Shown piece after piece: positions 11,916 through 23,906 of a stretch of 64,000 nucleotides of DNA. Every line of letters begins with the position of its first letter. Positions within the stretch are counted from its first letter, which is position 1. Made by a program: the position numbers and the translations under genes. This DNA is from Paramecium sonneborni (Eukaryota; Ciliophora; Oligohymenophorea; Peniculida; Parameciidae): positions 195,407-259,406 of the forward strand of contig CAJJDN010000093.1 of NCBI GenBank assembly GCA_905182985.1. The letters run 5' to 3'. The notes under the pieces are model-generated. The model worked only from the letters and a program-made list of their open reading frames with translations, was not told where the DNA came from and did no database searches.

Positions 11916-14900
11916 TCACTCATCATTTGGAATTATTACACTAAAACGATATGATTTCCTTGGAGTCTCCCATTTCCTTACCAAATCATTTATTTTTGAT
12001 TATTTCTATTTCAAATTCTTAAATGATCTTTTCTTATAAAAATTCAACAATTTCAATCTTTATGTCTTAATCTTTTAAAATTTCATTATAAACTCATATG
12101 GATAATACATAAATCTTATTAATTGATTGATAGGTTTCAAAAGTAGACTATGATATTTCTGTTCTGTTTACAATATAATATTTTCGATATTATGATTAAT
12201 CATATAAGAACTAAAATTCTTTACAATCTCGAATTATTCTATACCTTACTAGGCTTTCAATGAAAAGTATAAAATTTATAAATCTTGTATTGATCTATCT
12301 ATAGGTATCATTGCTTCTTCATTAAAGATTTTATTGTACAATTATTCAATATTCTAATAGATGCAATCTTAAATATCAATCTTTAATGATTCATCAGTAT
12401 CAATCAAAGCTATCTTAGGATTTTATTATGAGCACATTTTTTTGTATTTTGATAATTTTGCAGACATAAATTTATTAGTACTTATCATACATTATTATCT
12501 AGTAGACAATTTCAAATTTTAAATAGAGTTATTTTCACTCGAAGCAATAGAGTCATTAATATTATTTTATTTTTAAATTGATATTGCCTCTCCACTTTAT
12601 AAAGAATATCTTGGTAATTATATTGATTCCTATCTTTTAAAGTGAAATGTTTTATTTATTGGAGATTATTCATTAATATCTGATTTTGCATCATCAAAAT
12701 CCTATTCATAAGTTAATTATTTTGATAACTAATTTTAAACTAATTTTGGCTATTCATTTTAAAAATATATAGCAAATTATTCTATGATCTCTCTATCGCA
12801 TCTTGTTGAAAAAGATGTCTTTCCCCTTTTTTTGGATCTCTTTCTGAATTTTCTTTATTATTCGTATGTATATTGATATCTTTTGATTATTAATTCTCTA
12901 TCAAGACTGATAGATAAATTTGGGCATTCCTTTAAGGTATGACTATTAGTATTACAAGCAGCACAGTATTATCCAAATACTAAATGTTAACGATTAATTT
13001 GAAGTATAAATTAATCTCTTAAATTGCAATATTTTTGGTAATCTTTTGGATATTAACGTATAATAGATATAAAATCTGACTAAAAGCTTTAAACAACAAC
13101 ATTACCTTGCTTAAAACAAGTAAACTTACATATCCTATGGCCTTAAATGTTTATGAGTTATCATTCTCTTCTATGAATTCTTAAACTTCCAAAAATTAAC
13201 CTTAATTCTAAACACTTTTTAAAGAAACATTTAAAACATTTTGATACTACAATTGACCTTATTCAACAAAACACAAATGTGGCTAATAAAAATCACTTAG
13301 AGTGTAAATAGAAAATGTATTCTAAGGTTAAATTATTTTCCTTTTTATAAAAGGAGAGAGAGAATTCTATAATTCTAAACTAAAATTTTTAAATAAAAAG
13401 TCGCAATGTTTGAAAAATACATTATTTGCTTATTTTTTTAAATCTTACTTTAATTCTTCAGATAATTCATTTAATAAAGTTTCTTCTTATTATAAATCAA
13501 TTTCAGCTTCTTCTTTCCATCTAAATGTTAAATACTCTCTTATTCTGTATTACAAAGAGAAAGGTATATTTCTTTAATGCATATATCTATTGATAACTCT
13601 AATTTTCTTGCTCCTTTCCATAAAATGTAGATTTATTTCTTTAATTATAGTTCCAATTGCATTTATACTATATGAAAACCATAAACAAGCACTCAAGATA
13701 AAAAAGATCGCTACAATTTTTTCATTCCATGTTTTCGGCACATTATCACCATATCCAATTGTAAGCATAGTAACTATTGCAAAATAAAATGCTTCTAAAT
13801 ATTAAAGTTGCCATTGTTGATGATCTAATTCTTTTAAAATAATCCAAGAATTTCCATAATTTAAAGAACTATTAAAAAACCATATACAAGAAAACAAGTG
13901 AAGAACATAGATCAAATAAATTAGTAACTTGAATAAATTAATGAACGCTTTTTATTTTTTTGTAAAATATTGGGATTCTTCACTTTTTTATAACGTTTAA
14001 TTAATTTGGTAGTGTTGTGTCAGAGATATTAAAAGCATTAAATATTAAAATTAATTTCCTTCATTTTAAAGAAAGTATATTAATAAAAATATTAAAGCTA
14101 AGTCAGAAAAAGTTTAAAAATTTAAATTTACTTAAGTAATCTACCATCTATCATAGACTGCTTATCCACTTAAGTAACATATAGTATTAAATCTTAATAT
14201 ATTATCAATAATTAAAATAAAGATAATCGAAATAGTAAGTCCCATTGACTTATCAAATAAAAATTATGGTTGGTATGCAATTTCTAATGGAATCATTATT
14301 AATAAAAGTAATCGAAAAAGAATAGTCCAATAATCCCAAACTATCTTCTTAAGTGATTCAGGATGTATTTAAGGTATTTTAGATAAAATTTCATAGATAT
14401 ATTTTCTACTTTATTAAGTCTTTTCTCTCATCCAAATAATGAATGCATGTTCATGTGAGGATAGAGTATTTTCTCTAAATAATTTAGTAACGTTGCGTAT
14501 TTAAAAATGAGGATGATTGTTTAATTTAAGAATTTACATCATGAATTAACTATCACTTGAATTATCGTTAATTAATTTGATATGATTTTCATTGACATTT
14601 TATAACTTAGTTCTATTGTTTCTGATACGTTAAATAAATCTTTTCAAATAAAAATATTTCATTAGATTAGTGCCTGTCTTTTTACAAATATTTTTCTTGT
14701 TATCATCATCTTAGTTAATTAATGGCTTTGTAATGTGTAAAGTATTACTTCACAATTTCTACGAGTGTCAATGTTTGTTGTTGATTTAATTGTGAAATTG
14801 TTGGAACTTGGATTTCTTGTTCGTATTCTTGAACACAAATCTGCTTCCAAGTATTCTTTTTCATATTCATTTTACTATTCAGCCTATAATTCTATCTGTA

Positions 14901-14952
14901 GATTCTCAGGTTATGAACTTAAAGCTGAAAATATTATATCAGTCCCATTCAT
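11916..14952 (-). CDS. Cyclic-nucleotide-domain K+ channel 1 with zinc knuckle
   Basis: Six-TM potassium channel of the CNG/HCN/EAG-like class, expanded in ciliates. The selectivity filter reads MLTIGYGDNVP (GYG codons 13748-13756). The post-pore S6 helix is FFILSACLWFSYSINAIG, followed by the linker and a cyclic-nucleotide-binding domain around 12950-13300. Right after it is C-x2-C-x4-H-x4-C-P (codons 12924-12965), a zinc-knuckle pattern. A long Gln/Ser-rich tail ends in a segment (RFMYYPYEF) matched in channels 4 and 5. The N-terminal frame needs a 23-nt intron (GTAATACT...AAAG, near 14725) and then opens to the ATG at 14952. That ATG lies only 15 bp from the preceding gene's stop, so a start further downstream is possible. 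Confidence 0.85.
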
Positions 14953-14967
14953 TATAAAATTATATAC

Positions 14968-15479
14968 TCATTTAAAATCTCTTTTTTTCTTGTCGATTTC
15001 CATATCACTATTTTCCTACTCTCTAAACTTTTTAAGCTTTTCTTCTTTTATTTTCTCATCATATTCTTCCTATTCTTTTACTGCTTATTGATAATTTGCT
15101 TCATAATTTGAATTATCTTCTATTTCATTTTTTTTTTCAGGTTTCTTTAAAGATCTTATAAATATAGATCCTAAAAAGACTGCCAAAACTAAAGTTAAAT
15201 TTATTAAACTTTATTACTTGTACTAATTATTATAAATGGTAATTATTATTTAGTCTCTTTATCTTCAATATATGAATCAAGTTTTGCTTGCATTTTTAAT
15301 TCTTCTCTCTTTAAGTAATCAAGTTTATTTATTTTACCATCTCTATAGTAATAAGCTTTGCCATTCTCTTCAAATGTTCCTGATTCTCCTACTTATTTCC
15401 TAATTCTCTCACGTTCAGCTTCTGTTTGAATTATTTTATTTAACTTTTTACTAAATGCAAACTTTTTTAATCTATTCAT
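14968..15479 (-). CDS. Small single-pass membrane protein, unknown
   Basis: I do not recognise this gene. It starts MNRLKKFAFSKKLNK and has about 80 charged residues, including EENGKAYYYRDGKINKLDY. One hydrophobic stretch (LPFIII...LAVFLGSIFI) follows, then a Lys/Glu-rich, probably helical tail ending DKKKRDFK. The frame shift in front of the membrane segment is fixed by an intron near 15195-15230; two donors (29 or 35 nt) fit equally. Total length is about 160 residues. It is transcribed divergently from the bZIP gene (106 bp between starts). Its stop is 15 bp before the proposed start of channel 1, an unusually tight spacing. Confidence 0.65.
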
Positions 15480-15585
15480 ATTTTATAATAATTTAAATAT
15501 TCTAATTTTAATGAATATTTAAATAACCACGTACAAGAATCTATTGTTTTTGCTTGTTCATTAATAAATATTATATTATTGTAAT

Positions 15586-16661
15586 ATGTTAAAATAAATC
15601 AAAGAAAAGCCACTTTCATTACTAATAGTAGAATTGTAATAGAAATATTAAGAAGACAATGACCAATCTAGTTTATTCTAGAAAATTTATCAATAGTAAG
15701 TGGAATAAGAAAGTTCTACAGAATCATCTAATATTATTCCTGCTCTCTTTTCTGGTTCTACAGGTTCTGTATCTTGTCAATCCTCTGAAGGTATATCGTT
15801 TTATGTATAAAAGGCGTGGGGAAAAAAATAAAGAAAACGAAGAAGAATCAAAATCTTAATAAAGCAAATTTGGATGAAAAAAAACTTATAAGAGATACAA
15901 CAGATAAAAAAACTTTATAAATGATTAGAAATAGAATTTCTGCATAAAATTCTAGAGATAGAAAGAAAGCTTATCTTTAAAAATTAGAAGATGATTTTAA
16001 TAAATAGTCGAATTACATTCAAGAATTAACAGAATAAATTAGTTGTTTACAATAACATTTAGAAGAAACATAGAAACTTAATAATATATTATAATCCTAA
16101 TAATCTAATCTAACTTGTATTAATTGTGGAAGTAAATAATTTGTTTTTGAAGAAGAAGCTCCTATTTCTGTTTCTAAAAATAGAGGTTTAGGTAAATTAG
16201 GATATTCATTTATGGTTATTTTGACTATTTTTGCTTGTTTCTATCTTAAATTCGATACTTAATCTCAAAATTTGAGTGCCTCTTTATAAAATAAATAAGA
16301 TAAAGTATTTATTAGATAATTAAATGACACAGATAAATAATATGAAATTTTAGAGTAAATTTAAATTGGTAGAATTAAAGGAATGACAGATATAATGGAA
16401 TATAATTCAGAATATAATCATAAATTTTATGATACTACTTATAGAGCTATCTTAAATAGTAAAGAAAGTTTTGTTAATGAAATGATTAATTATAATAAAG
16501 AAAAGGCAAAGTAAAATAATGGTAAGGCATTAGCCCCACTTAATTATCATAAACGATAAGTAGACTCATTTTATTGTCCAACTGTTTATAAATATGATAA
16601 TCAAACTTAGGAGTAATATTATACAATAATTTAGTAAAATATAGGTCAAATATTAGGATGA
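15586..16661 (+). CDS. Membrane-anchored bZIP transcription factor (ATF6/CREB3 type)
   Basis: About 350 residues. Residues about 105-127 contain the bZIP basic signature NRISAQNSRDRKK, followed by a heptad region (LEDDFNKQSNYIQELTEQIS). A cysteine pair (CINCG) comes next, then one hydrophobic helix at about 198-216 (GYSFMVILTIFACFYLKF) and a roughly 130-residue tail. This order (DNA-binding domain, one TM, lumenal tail) is that of ATF6, CREB3/OASIS and plant bZIP17/28, which are released from the ER membrane by proteolysis under stress. That this one works the same way is inference. One intron is needed, best placed at 15791-15813 (23 nt, AAG end); a 29-nt alternative also keeps frame. The N-terminus is Gln/Ser-rich, as in activation domains. 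Confidence 0.8.
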
Positions 16662-16664
16662 ATA

Positions 16665-16817
16665 ATGGATTCATTTAGTTATTCCTATAAATAATGTCAA
16701 TATCTTTTATCAAAATCGCGATAAATCAATTATATTAAAAGAAACTTACACAGATACAGGCAGCGATATCAGAGAAAAATATTAAGAAATATGGTGTTAG
16801 ATAAAAAGTATAAATGA
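16665..16817 (+). CDS. Possible 50-residue basic peptide
   Basis: A short open frame begins 3 bp after the bZIP stop (ATG 16665, TGA 16815-16817). It encodes a Tyr- and Arg-rich peptide with QRYQRKILRN near the end. No family is recognisable. It may simply be 3' untranslated sequence of the bZIP mRNA, since open frames of this size arise easily when only TGA is a stop. Confidence 0.2.
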
Positions 16818-16938
16818 CTTTTATATTTGAAAAAATAACTTTTTTTAAATTTTTATTTAAACGACATCTAAATATTTATACCTAATAATTTCATAAAAAT
16901 TGATTTTTTAAATAATATTTAATCAAATTCAATTAATT

Positions 16939-19570
16939 TCAACCTTCTATTTTAACTAACATTAGTGCTTTTTTAATATCTTAAACCAAACAATCAATCT
17001 CATATTCCTATTAATTTATTTCAAACATAGCCATCGACATTGACGTTTAGAGATTCATTAATTTTTTTAAATTTTAGCTTAAATTTTATATTTAATCTTT
17101 CAATACAAAACATCTTTTGATACTTTCAAGTTTTTGTTTTTATTTTATTTTTTCTTCTAATTTTTCATTTTTAGCCGTTTCATATATTTTTTAATGATAT
17201 TCATTATAGAATATATCAATCTTTTTAATTTTTGAATTATCCTTTTTCTATATAGTAAGAATATTTCTTATAATATGAATTAATTTTTTTCTTACAAGTC
17301 TTTAATTTGATTCTTATTTACTTTTTAATAAAAAAGCTTTGATTAAATTTTCATCTTCATGAACCTAATCAAAATTCTTTAATAATTTTTATCCCATCTT
17401 TCTTTTAATCTATTTTTCCCAAACACAATCTTTTATTCTTGTATTAATTAAATTGTGAATTATTTTATAATCAAGATCATGTATAGAAATTCTTTTAAAT
17501 TTTGAAACTCTTTAAACATAATATCTAATTTTATTAATGGCCTATAATAAATACAATAAAATACATTAATAAACTTTTCTCTAATAATTTTCTTTCTGGC
17601 TTATTTATGTCCAACAATTTAAAGCAATAAATCTTATTATACACTTTAAAATTCTCTTAAATCAATTTTAAATCTTAATTCTTCTTATTATTAAACAGAT
17701 TCTCTTTTCTTATTATATGAATGTAAATCATTGATAGCAGATCCTCTTTTTAATTTTTATTATCTTTCTATTAAATAAATAAGAATTAATTACATCTTTT
17801 AATTCTAGTTTATTGAATTAAAAGTATTTTTCTTCTTTTATACATTTATTATAATTCAAAAAATTAAGGTGATTCATTTTCAAGAAATTACGAAAAAAAA
17901 TTAGCTGAGCACATTAAAACAACACTTTCTTACATAGCATGAGCACTCCAACGTCTTAAACTAGATTCTATGCATTCAATTTCTCCAAAACAAGTACCTT
18001 CCATTACTCCAACTAAAGTTTCTCCATAGTTGTCACATAATCGAATGTCACCTTTGATAAGAAAGAAAAAATCATTTGCATTTTATCCTATATGATAAAC
18101 AGCTTCATATTTTTAATAACATACTATAGTACTATGAGGGAGTATAGACCTTGAAAAATTAATATCATTTGACATAAAGGGAATTATTCTTAAAATTTCT
18201 TTATGAACAGCTGCTACGGTATACAAAGCTAATTATTGAGGAAGTTCTGAAAGAATAATTTTAGAATCCTCAGCCCAAAAAGGATTCCTTTATATATTAA
18301 ATTTGGCAAATCTTATCCAATCATTTTAAATTCTTTCAGGCATATTCATAGTAATATCTTCTAGATTCAATAATTAATCATCAAACTCTTAATTTGGATT
18401 TGATTAAATTAATATAAATGTTATATTACCAATAGTAAAAGAATAATAACCTACTCCAATTAACATCCAAATTATACTTAATAAATATTCATTACTATTA
18501 TGAGCTTCTAGATCACCATATCCAATTACTGTAATTGTCTAATAGGCCCAAAAAAAAGCATATATCAGTTTAGTAAAATCATTGGCTTATTTTACATTTG
18601 AAGTTTCCATCCAATTTTAAGTTGAATTAAATTTACATATCCATATCCATAAACATGCAAATAAATGATTTAAAATAATCATCTCTAAAAATATTTTAAT
18701 TAATTTTTTTATTCTTAGATCTAAATTGAATTCATTTCTTACTATTAACTCATCCTATAAAGATTTTTGTTTTCTTAATAACTCTATTGATTAATTATAA
18801 TTTATTCTTCTTTCATAAAAAAAGAATCTTAATAATCTCAATAATTTTATTGGTTTCAAAGTTTATTAATCAAAATCAGGTAAAATTGATAATAAATCAC
18901 AAAAAAACCATGTAGTAATATAATAATGTGCTATATCCTTCAAATTATGTATTAAATCTAATTACTTATTTACATGACAAATAATAAAATTCATCAACAA
19001 ATCAACCCAAAAGATTATCTATAAAATAAAAGTTAATTAATGGCCAACTCCCTCTATTATTGTTGTTAAAATATACTTCATATTCAAAAGCTACTTCTAT
19101 TGGATATAGAAGTGCAGCTATATCTGTACATAAATTAATTCCCAATCCCCAGACTATATAAATTATATCATCAGGAAATAATGGCAATATGCCTCTCTTT
19201 CTATATTAATATTTAGCTCTATAACTCTTTAATTGTTAAGCATAATTTTGAAGTTAATTTATAAATTGTAATGCTATTCTTATTTTTTTCATTATCTTCT
19301 TTAATTAATTCTTTTTATTCTATCTTTCTCCATTTAAGGGAGACATACTTAAAGTTGTCAATTAAATACTTAATTATTATTAAGATAATCTTACAAATTT
19401 TTTACAGTTTTAGCTCTAATAATCTTTTTGGAGGATTGAATAGGTTATAATAGAGCACTGTTTGATTAAAATCCACCTATTTAAGATCCCATATCAGTCA
19501 ATTATCTTTAACTACTCCAATTTTATAGTTATTGAAGGTCCTCCTTTATTTTTTAAGGATAGACTTACAT
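16939..19570 (-). CDS. Cyclic-nucleotide-domain K+ channel 2 with coiled-coil tail
   Basis: About 843 residues. The N-terminus starts MQVYPQKIKEDLQ. S1 is PDDIIYIVWGLGINL, S2-S4 include FWVDLLMNFIICHVNK and LLRLLRFFFYERR, and the pore is AYQTITVIGYGDLEA (GYG codons 18515-18523). S6 is WMLIGVGYYSFTIGNITFI, then the C-linker and cyclic-nucleotide domain to about 17950. No zinc knuckle follows; instead a Lys/Gln-rich helical tail of about 300 residues ends MLVKIEG. Four introns fit: 26 nt near 19390, 25 nt (GAG end) near 19070, 26 nt near 17780 and 23 nt near 17510. Together they make the length divisible by three. The tail could be taken for a separate gene starting at 17795, but the 26-nt intron joins it to the channel in frame. 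Confidence 0.8.
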
Positions 19571-19722
19571 TTATTATTTTTAAAAAGAAAAAGAATAATT
19601 ATCAGAATAAATTTAAATAAGTTATTATAATTCAATAATATTTAATTTTTAAAGAATTTAGTTAAAGTTTAATTTGATTCTATTAATTTGGATGAGAAAT
19701 AAGAATAAATTAATAAAAATCT

Positions 19723-22609
19723 TCATTATGATGGAGGACTATAAAGGCTTGGTTTATATTTTGATTTTCTAATTATACTTTAAATATGATCTGATCTTTA
19801 ATTTTTCTTTGTTCTCTTAAGTTTTTATAGGACTTAATCCAAATTTGAATTTATGAAATAGTATGTAGTTATAAAATACCGATCTAATTCAAAATCAACT
19901 CTTTAATTTTGATAATCATTTTACTTATGTAAGATTACATCATCCAATTAATTAATAATTTCTAATTTTGATTAAGTTTTATTAGGTAATTCTATTTCTA
20001 TATTTGAATATGAACTTGTATTATTTTTTTTAATTTTATGCATACTTGAATTCTAACCTGAAACAGATTGACTTTGAAAATTTTATTCTTATGAAATTAA
20101 AGAACTATTTGTAAATCTATTATTTGAGATTTAAGTTAATCTTTAAAATGTTTTGTGTCTATTATCTGCTTTTCTTCTAAATGAATTTTATGCTCTTAAT
20201 ATTTTAGGTTCAGGTTCAGAAATTTCTTAAAATTTAACTTTTTTTTATTCTATGCTTTATAAACGATTAAATTTAGATGATTTAGGTGTTTTAGTTTTAT
20301 TTAATTAAATATCTGAAATATTTGAACCATCTGAATCACTATCAAACTATTCAAAGCCTGTAAGACCTCTAAGAACAGATTTACTAGATTTTTAACTTTT
20401 AATTGTTTTTATTAATTTTTCATTTTCACCATTCTCCATATTAAATCCAAGGGTATCTAAATATTAATCTGTCAAATCATCTATTGCTATTATATTATCA
20501 TTCACAATTAATGCTAAAGCATGCTCTCTAATTATATTTCTTTCGAATCTACTTTTAGTCCTATCCCTATCATATTTTAATCTATTCATATCTTCTGATA
20601 TCATAAACTTTTTTCTTATTCTATCTTAATTAAAATGGACAAAAACTAATGGACATCTAATTAAACATATAATTTAACTTTTTAAATTGATGTGTCCATT
20701 TACATATATAACATACTTCACCATAATTTTATTTTTCTTCTGTAAATAACATTTAATCTCTAAGCATACAATAATTTTCTTCTTCAAGTGGATCTTCCCT
20801 TATAATTCTTAAGAAATCTTCATAACTATAAATTCTTATGATAATTACTTAATGTAGGCTATTTAACAAAATTTCACTGATCTAATTGTATATTCATATC
20901 GTGCTTATGTAATAAATTCCTTTTCTCCCACAAATTTACCTTTTTCTATTTTAGTTAGAATAGTTTCTCTAAGTTTTTAATCACCTATAAATTAAGATAG
21001 ATAGACATACATATTAGACTTAACTCTCCATTCTAAAGGAAAATTAATTTATTAGCTTATTCATTTTAGTATGCAATAATTTCTTCAGGAGGGACTTTTA
21101 TTTCATGAACAAAAGAACATAATTTTTAAACACTTTTTAAAGATAATGTTTATTTAATTAGTCTTGATTTTTTTAACATATCACAATAAATATCTATAGC
21201 AACCTATTCTTTTAATTTTTTATCTAAATTGCTCATCATTTTCTCTCCAAATTCATTATAATCTTATTCCATTTTAAGAAAATATTCAAAATATTTTCTA
21301 ACTTATAACATTAATTATTTATTTATTTATTTTTTTTTAAGAAAGTTATTTATATGCATCATCTATTATTTAAATAATTATTCTTTTTCAGTTAATTATT
21401 TAAGTATGTTTCCAATACTAGAAATAGTGTAACCAAATAAACCACAAATTACCATTGCCATAATTATTACATATATTCTTTCAAGATCAGTTTATGGAAC
21501 TATATCACCATAACCAATTGTTAAGGTAGTTATTGTACTAAAATAAAAAGCATGAATATATTTTGTAGACCATTCTGCCTCTACAATATTTTTAGTATTT
21601 AACCAAGAATTTTATCCTTTATCTATTTCTATTTCTCCAATCAAATTCCATAAACAAGCACAAAAATGTGATACAAATAAAACTAAAAATATTGATTTGA
21701 ATAATTCTAAAATAGTTTACACATTATTTGATGGATTTGTAACCTCTTCAATAGATTCAATCATGGATTTTACTTTTGTTACTCTAAGTAATAAAATATA
21801 TTCTGTATAAGGTACTGAATAAGATGATAATATAAATGGTATTACTATCATTAAATCCCAAAACAATGTTGTATTTGCATAGTGTTTAAGAATTTATTAT
21901 TTATCTCTATGAATTTATCCTTAACTATAGTATGCAGTGAAAAATGTCAAAATTATATCCATTACAAATGTCCAAGAAGGCAAACTTTCCAAAAATATTC
22001 CAGTTAATAAATCTTCTCTTTCAAAATCAAATCCTAATTTCATAGGAATATAGAAAATATTAATTATAATCTGTGTCAAAACAAAGATATCCCAAATTAC
22101 TTTAATTAGAGAATCAGGATCAAGTACAGGAATTTGATTTATAAACCACCTAAGAGATTACATTACTTGCTCAACTTTATTTAATTTATGCAATATAGAT
22201 GATTTAATAAAATAATTTCAATTTTATAAAATTGAATTTAAAAATCAATTTATTAAAAATGTTATGAAAAAAAAAATAAAATATCTGCATCACTGGCAGC
22301 ATCAGATATCAAACTTACAATATTGTTGGTCAAAGATTTAAACTTTACTTCTGTTGAATAAGTTTTCATTTGTTTACTAAATTTAGTTATATAAAACATT
22401 ATTCTTAATCCACCATGTACCCATAAATTTACTTTTTGTTTTGTTTCTACATTTAGCATACTACGACTTTCTTCATCTTAATCAGGATCTGGACTTAAAC
22501 AATCACCTTTAAAAGACTATTTTTCTGGTAACTATAATTCGATTTTTCTATTTGAACAAATATTTGGCTCAAAAGAAGCGTCTTCACTATTGTTATCGCA
22601 GTGTGCCAT
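19723..22609 (-). CDS. Cyclic-nucleotide-domain K+ channel 3 with zinc knuckle
   Basis: Starts MAHCDNNSEDASFEP. It has a conserved cytoplasmic block (WVHGGLRIMFYITKFSKQMK) before S1. The pore is FSTITTLTIGYGDIVP (GYG codons 21507-21515), followed by the S6, linker and cyclic-nucleotide domain. A cysteine motif C-x2-C-x3-H-x4-C-P has its codons at 20711-20713 down to 20653, split by a 22-nt intron at 20657-20678. The Ser/Gln-rich C-terminal tail ends SLYSPPSQ. One problem: between the N-terminal block and NKVEQVMQSLRWF the frame jumps by one base near 22214-22219, and no intron with an AG acceptor repairs it. This is a base error or a real lesion, so the N-terminus is provisional. Confidence 0.8.
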
Positions 22610-23906
22610 TGTAAAGTCTTAACGAAATTTTAAAATTCCTTTAACTGTGTGACTCTTAATATTTAAAATTCTTACTTCCTTTATTTTTGTTGCCGTAAAG
22701 CTTAATCCAACAATTAAGACATTAAACAAAAAATATAATATTTACAATTAAAAAATATATATTTAATTAAATCTGACTCTAAATATACACAAAATCAAGA
22801 TCAAATAATAATTGATCAGTTTTTAAGATTGTTTAGCTTATAAAAATTTAATATTCAAATTTATATTTATCTGAAATTTCGAACTATTTAACTATTTTAA
22901 AAATAATCCTATTATTTTATTTATATTATTGTTAATCTAATTTTCTGAAAAATAAAGAAGTCAATATATATTTTTAATTTTGTTGTTTTATTTGTAAATT
23001 GCTATTTTGTTCCTTATATTATAAACCAAATCTCATCTTAAGATATTAATTTCTTATTTGTACAAACTATTTCTTTAAATTTGAAGATTTTCTTTGTAGT
23101 TTTTTACAATTTAAGATTGATTAATTAATGTAGAATATTTATCTACTTCATTACTTAATTGGTTCATTTAAATTGATTAAAATTGTTCATGAAAGTTGAA
23201 TATCTAAATATTCGCAAAAATCAATTTATTAAATATAATTTAGTCGATAAAACTAGAAGATAGGAATCAAAGGATATCCATATAATATATACTGGAAAAT
23301 GTATTTTTTTGTAATTCAAATATAGCATAACATGAAATCAAATTTTTAGAGAATAACATCTTAGAAAAATTCGTTTTACCTTATCAACAAAAAATGAGAA
23401 AGTAAAGTTTAAAATGAATGTTAAAATAATTAAATAGTTTATTTAATAAAAATTTCTATAAACCAATCTAAAATTTAAAATATTTTTGGATATGATAAAT
23501 TAAAATTTATTGATAAGAATTATGGTGATAGGTGTTCAATTATAAAATTATTTTGTTATGTAATTTATAAGTTTTCTCAAAAATTATCAAAATTTGCTGG
23601 TATAATTAAAAAATTATATTCACAAAAGATCTTGATGAATGAACTTAAAATCTCAATATTAAGCTCGATTAATCTAATGAGAAGTATTTAATTATATGAA
23701 TAAGATTATAAATAATCAAAATTATTGTAGCATTTTGTTGAACTTTTGACAAAGTTTGGATTATAGCTTTTCTTAATTTCTTTTATTATTACATAAAATT
23801 TTCTAATTATGTTTTAATTTAAAAAAAAATATATTTGATCATCATCAAGTCTTTTTTAAAATTTCACAAATTATTAAAAAAGTAAATAATTTAATGATGA
23901 AAACAA
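22610..23906. other. Gene-poor AT-rich stretch
   Basis: About 1.3 kb of very AT-rich sequence upstream of channel 3. I find no frame with convincing protein character on either strand; short glutamine/lysine-coding runs on the minus strand are broken repeatedly by TGA. It probably holds the channel 3 promoter and the far end of the decayed coding region to its right. Confidence 0.5.

Noticed and set aside
13590..13787. Plus-strand open frame over channel 1
   Set aside because: Antisense shadow of the K+ channel pore; the minus strand has TIGYGD and a continuous channel.
14765..15091. 108-codon Ser/Phe-rich plus-strand frame
   Set aside because: Antisense of the N-terminus of channel 1 and the end of the small membrane gene; no independent signal.
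17793..17795. ATG at 17795 as the start of a separate coiled-coil gene
   Set aside because: A normal 26-nt intron just there joins the frame to channel 2, and the summed introns then make the whole length divisible by three.
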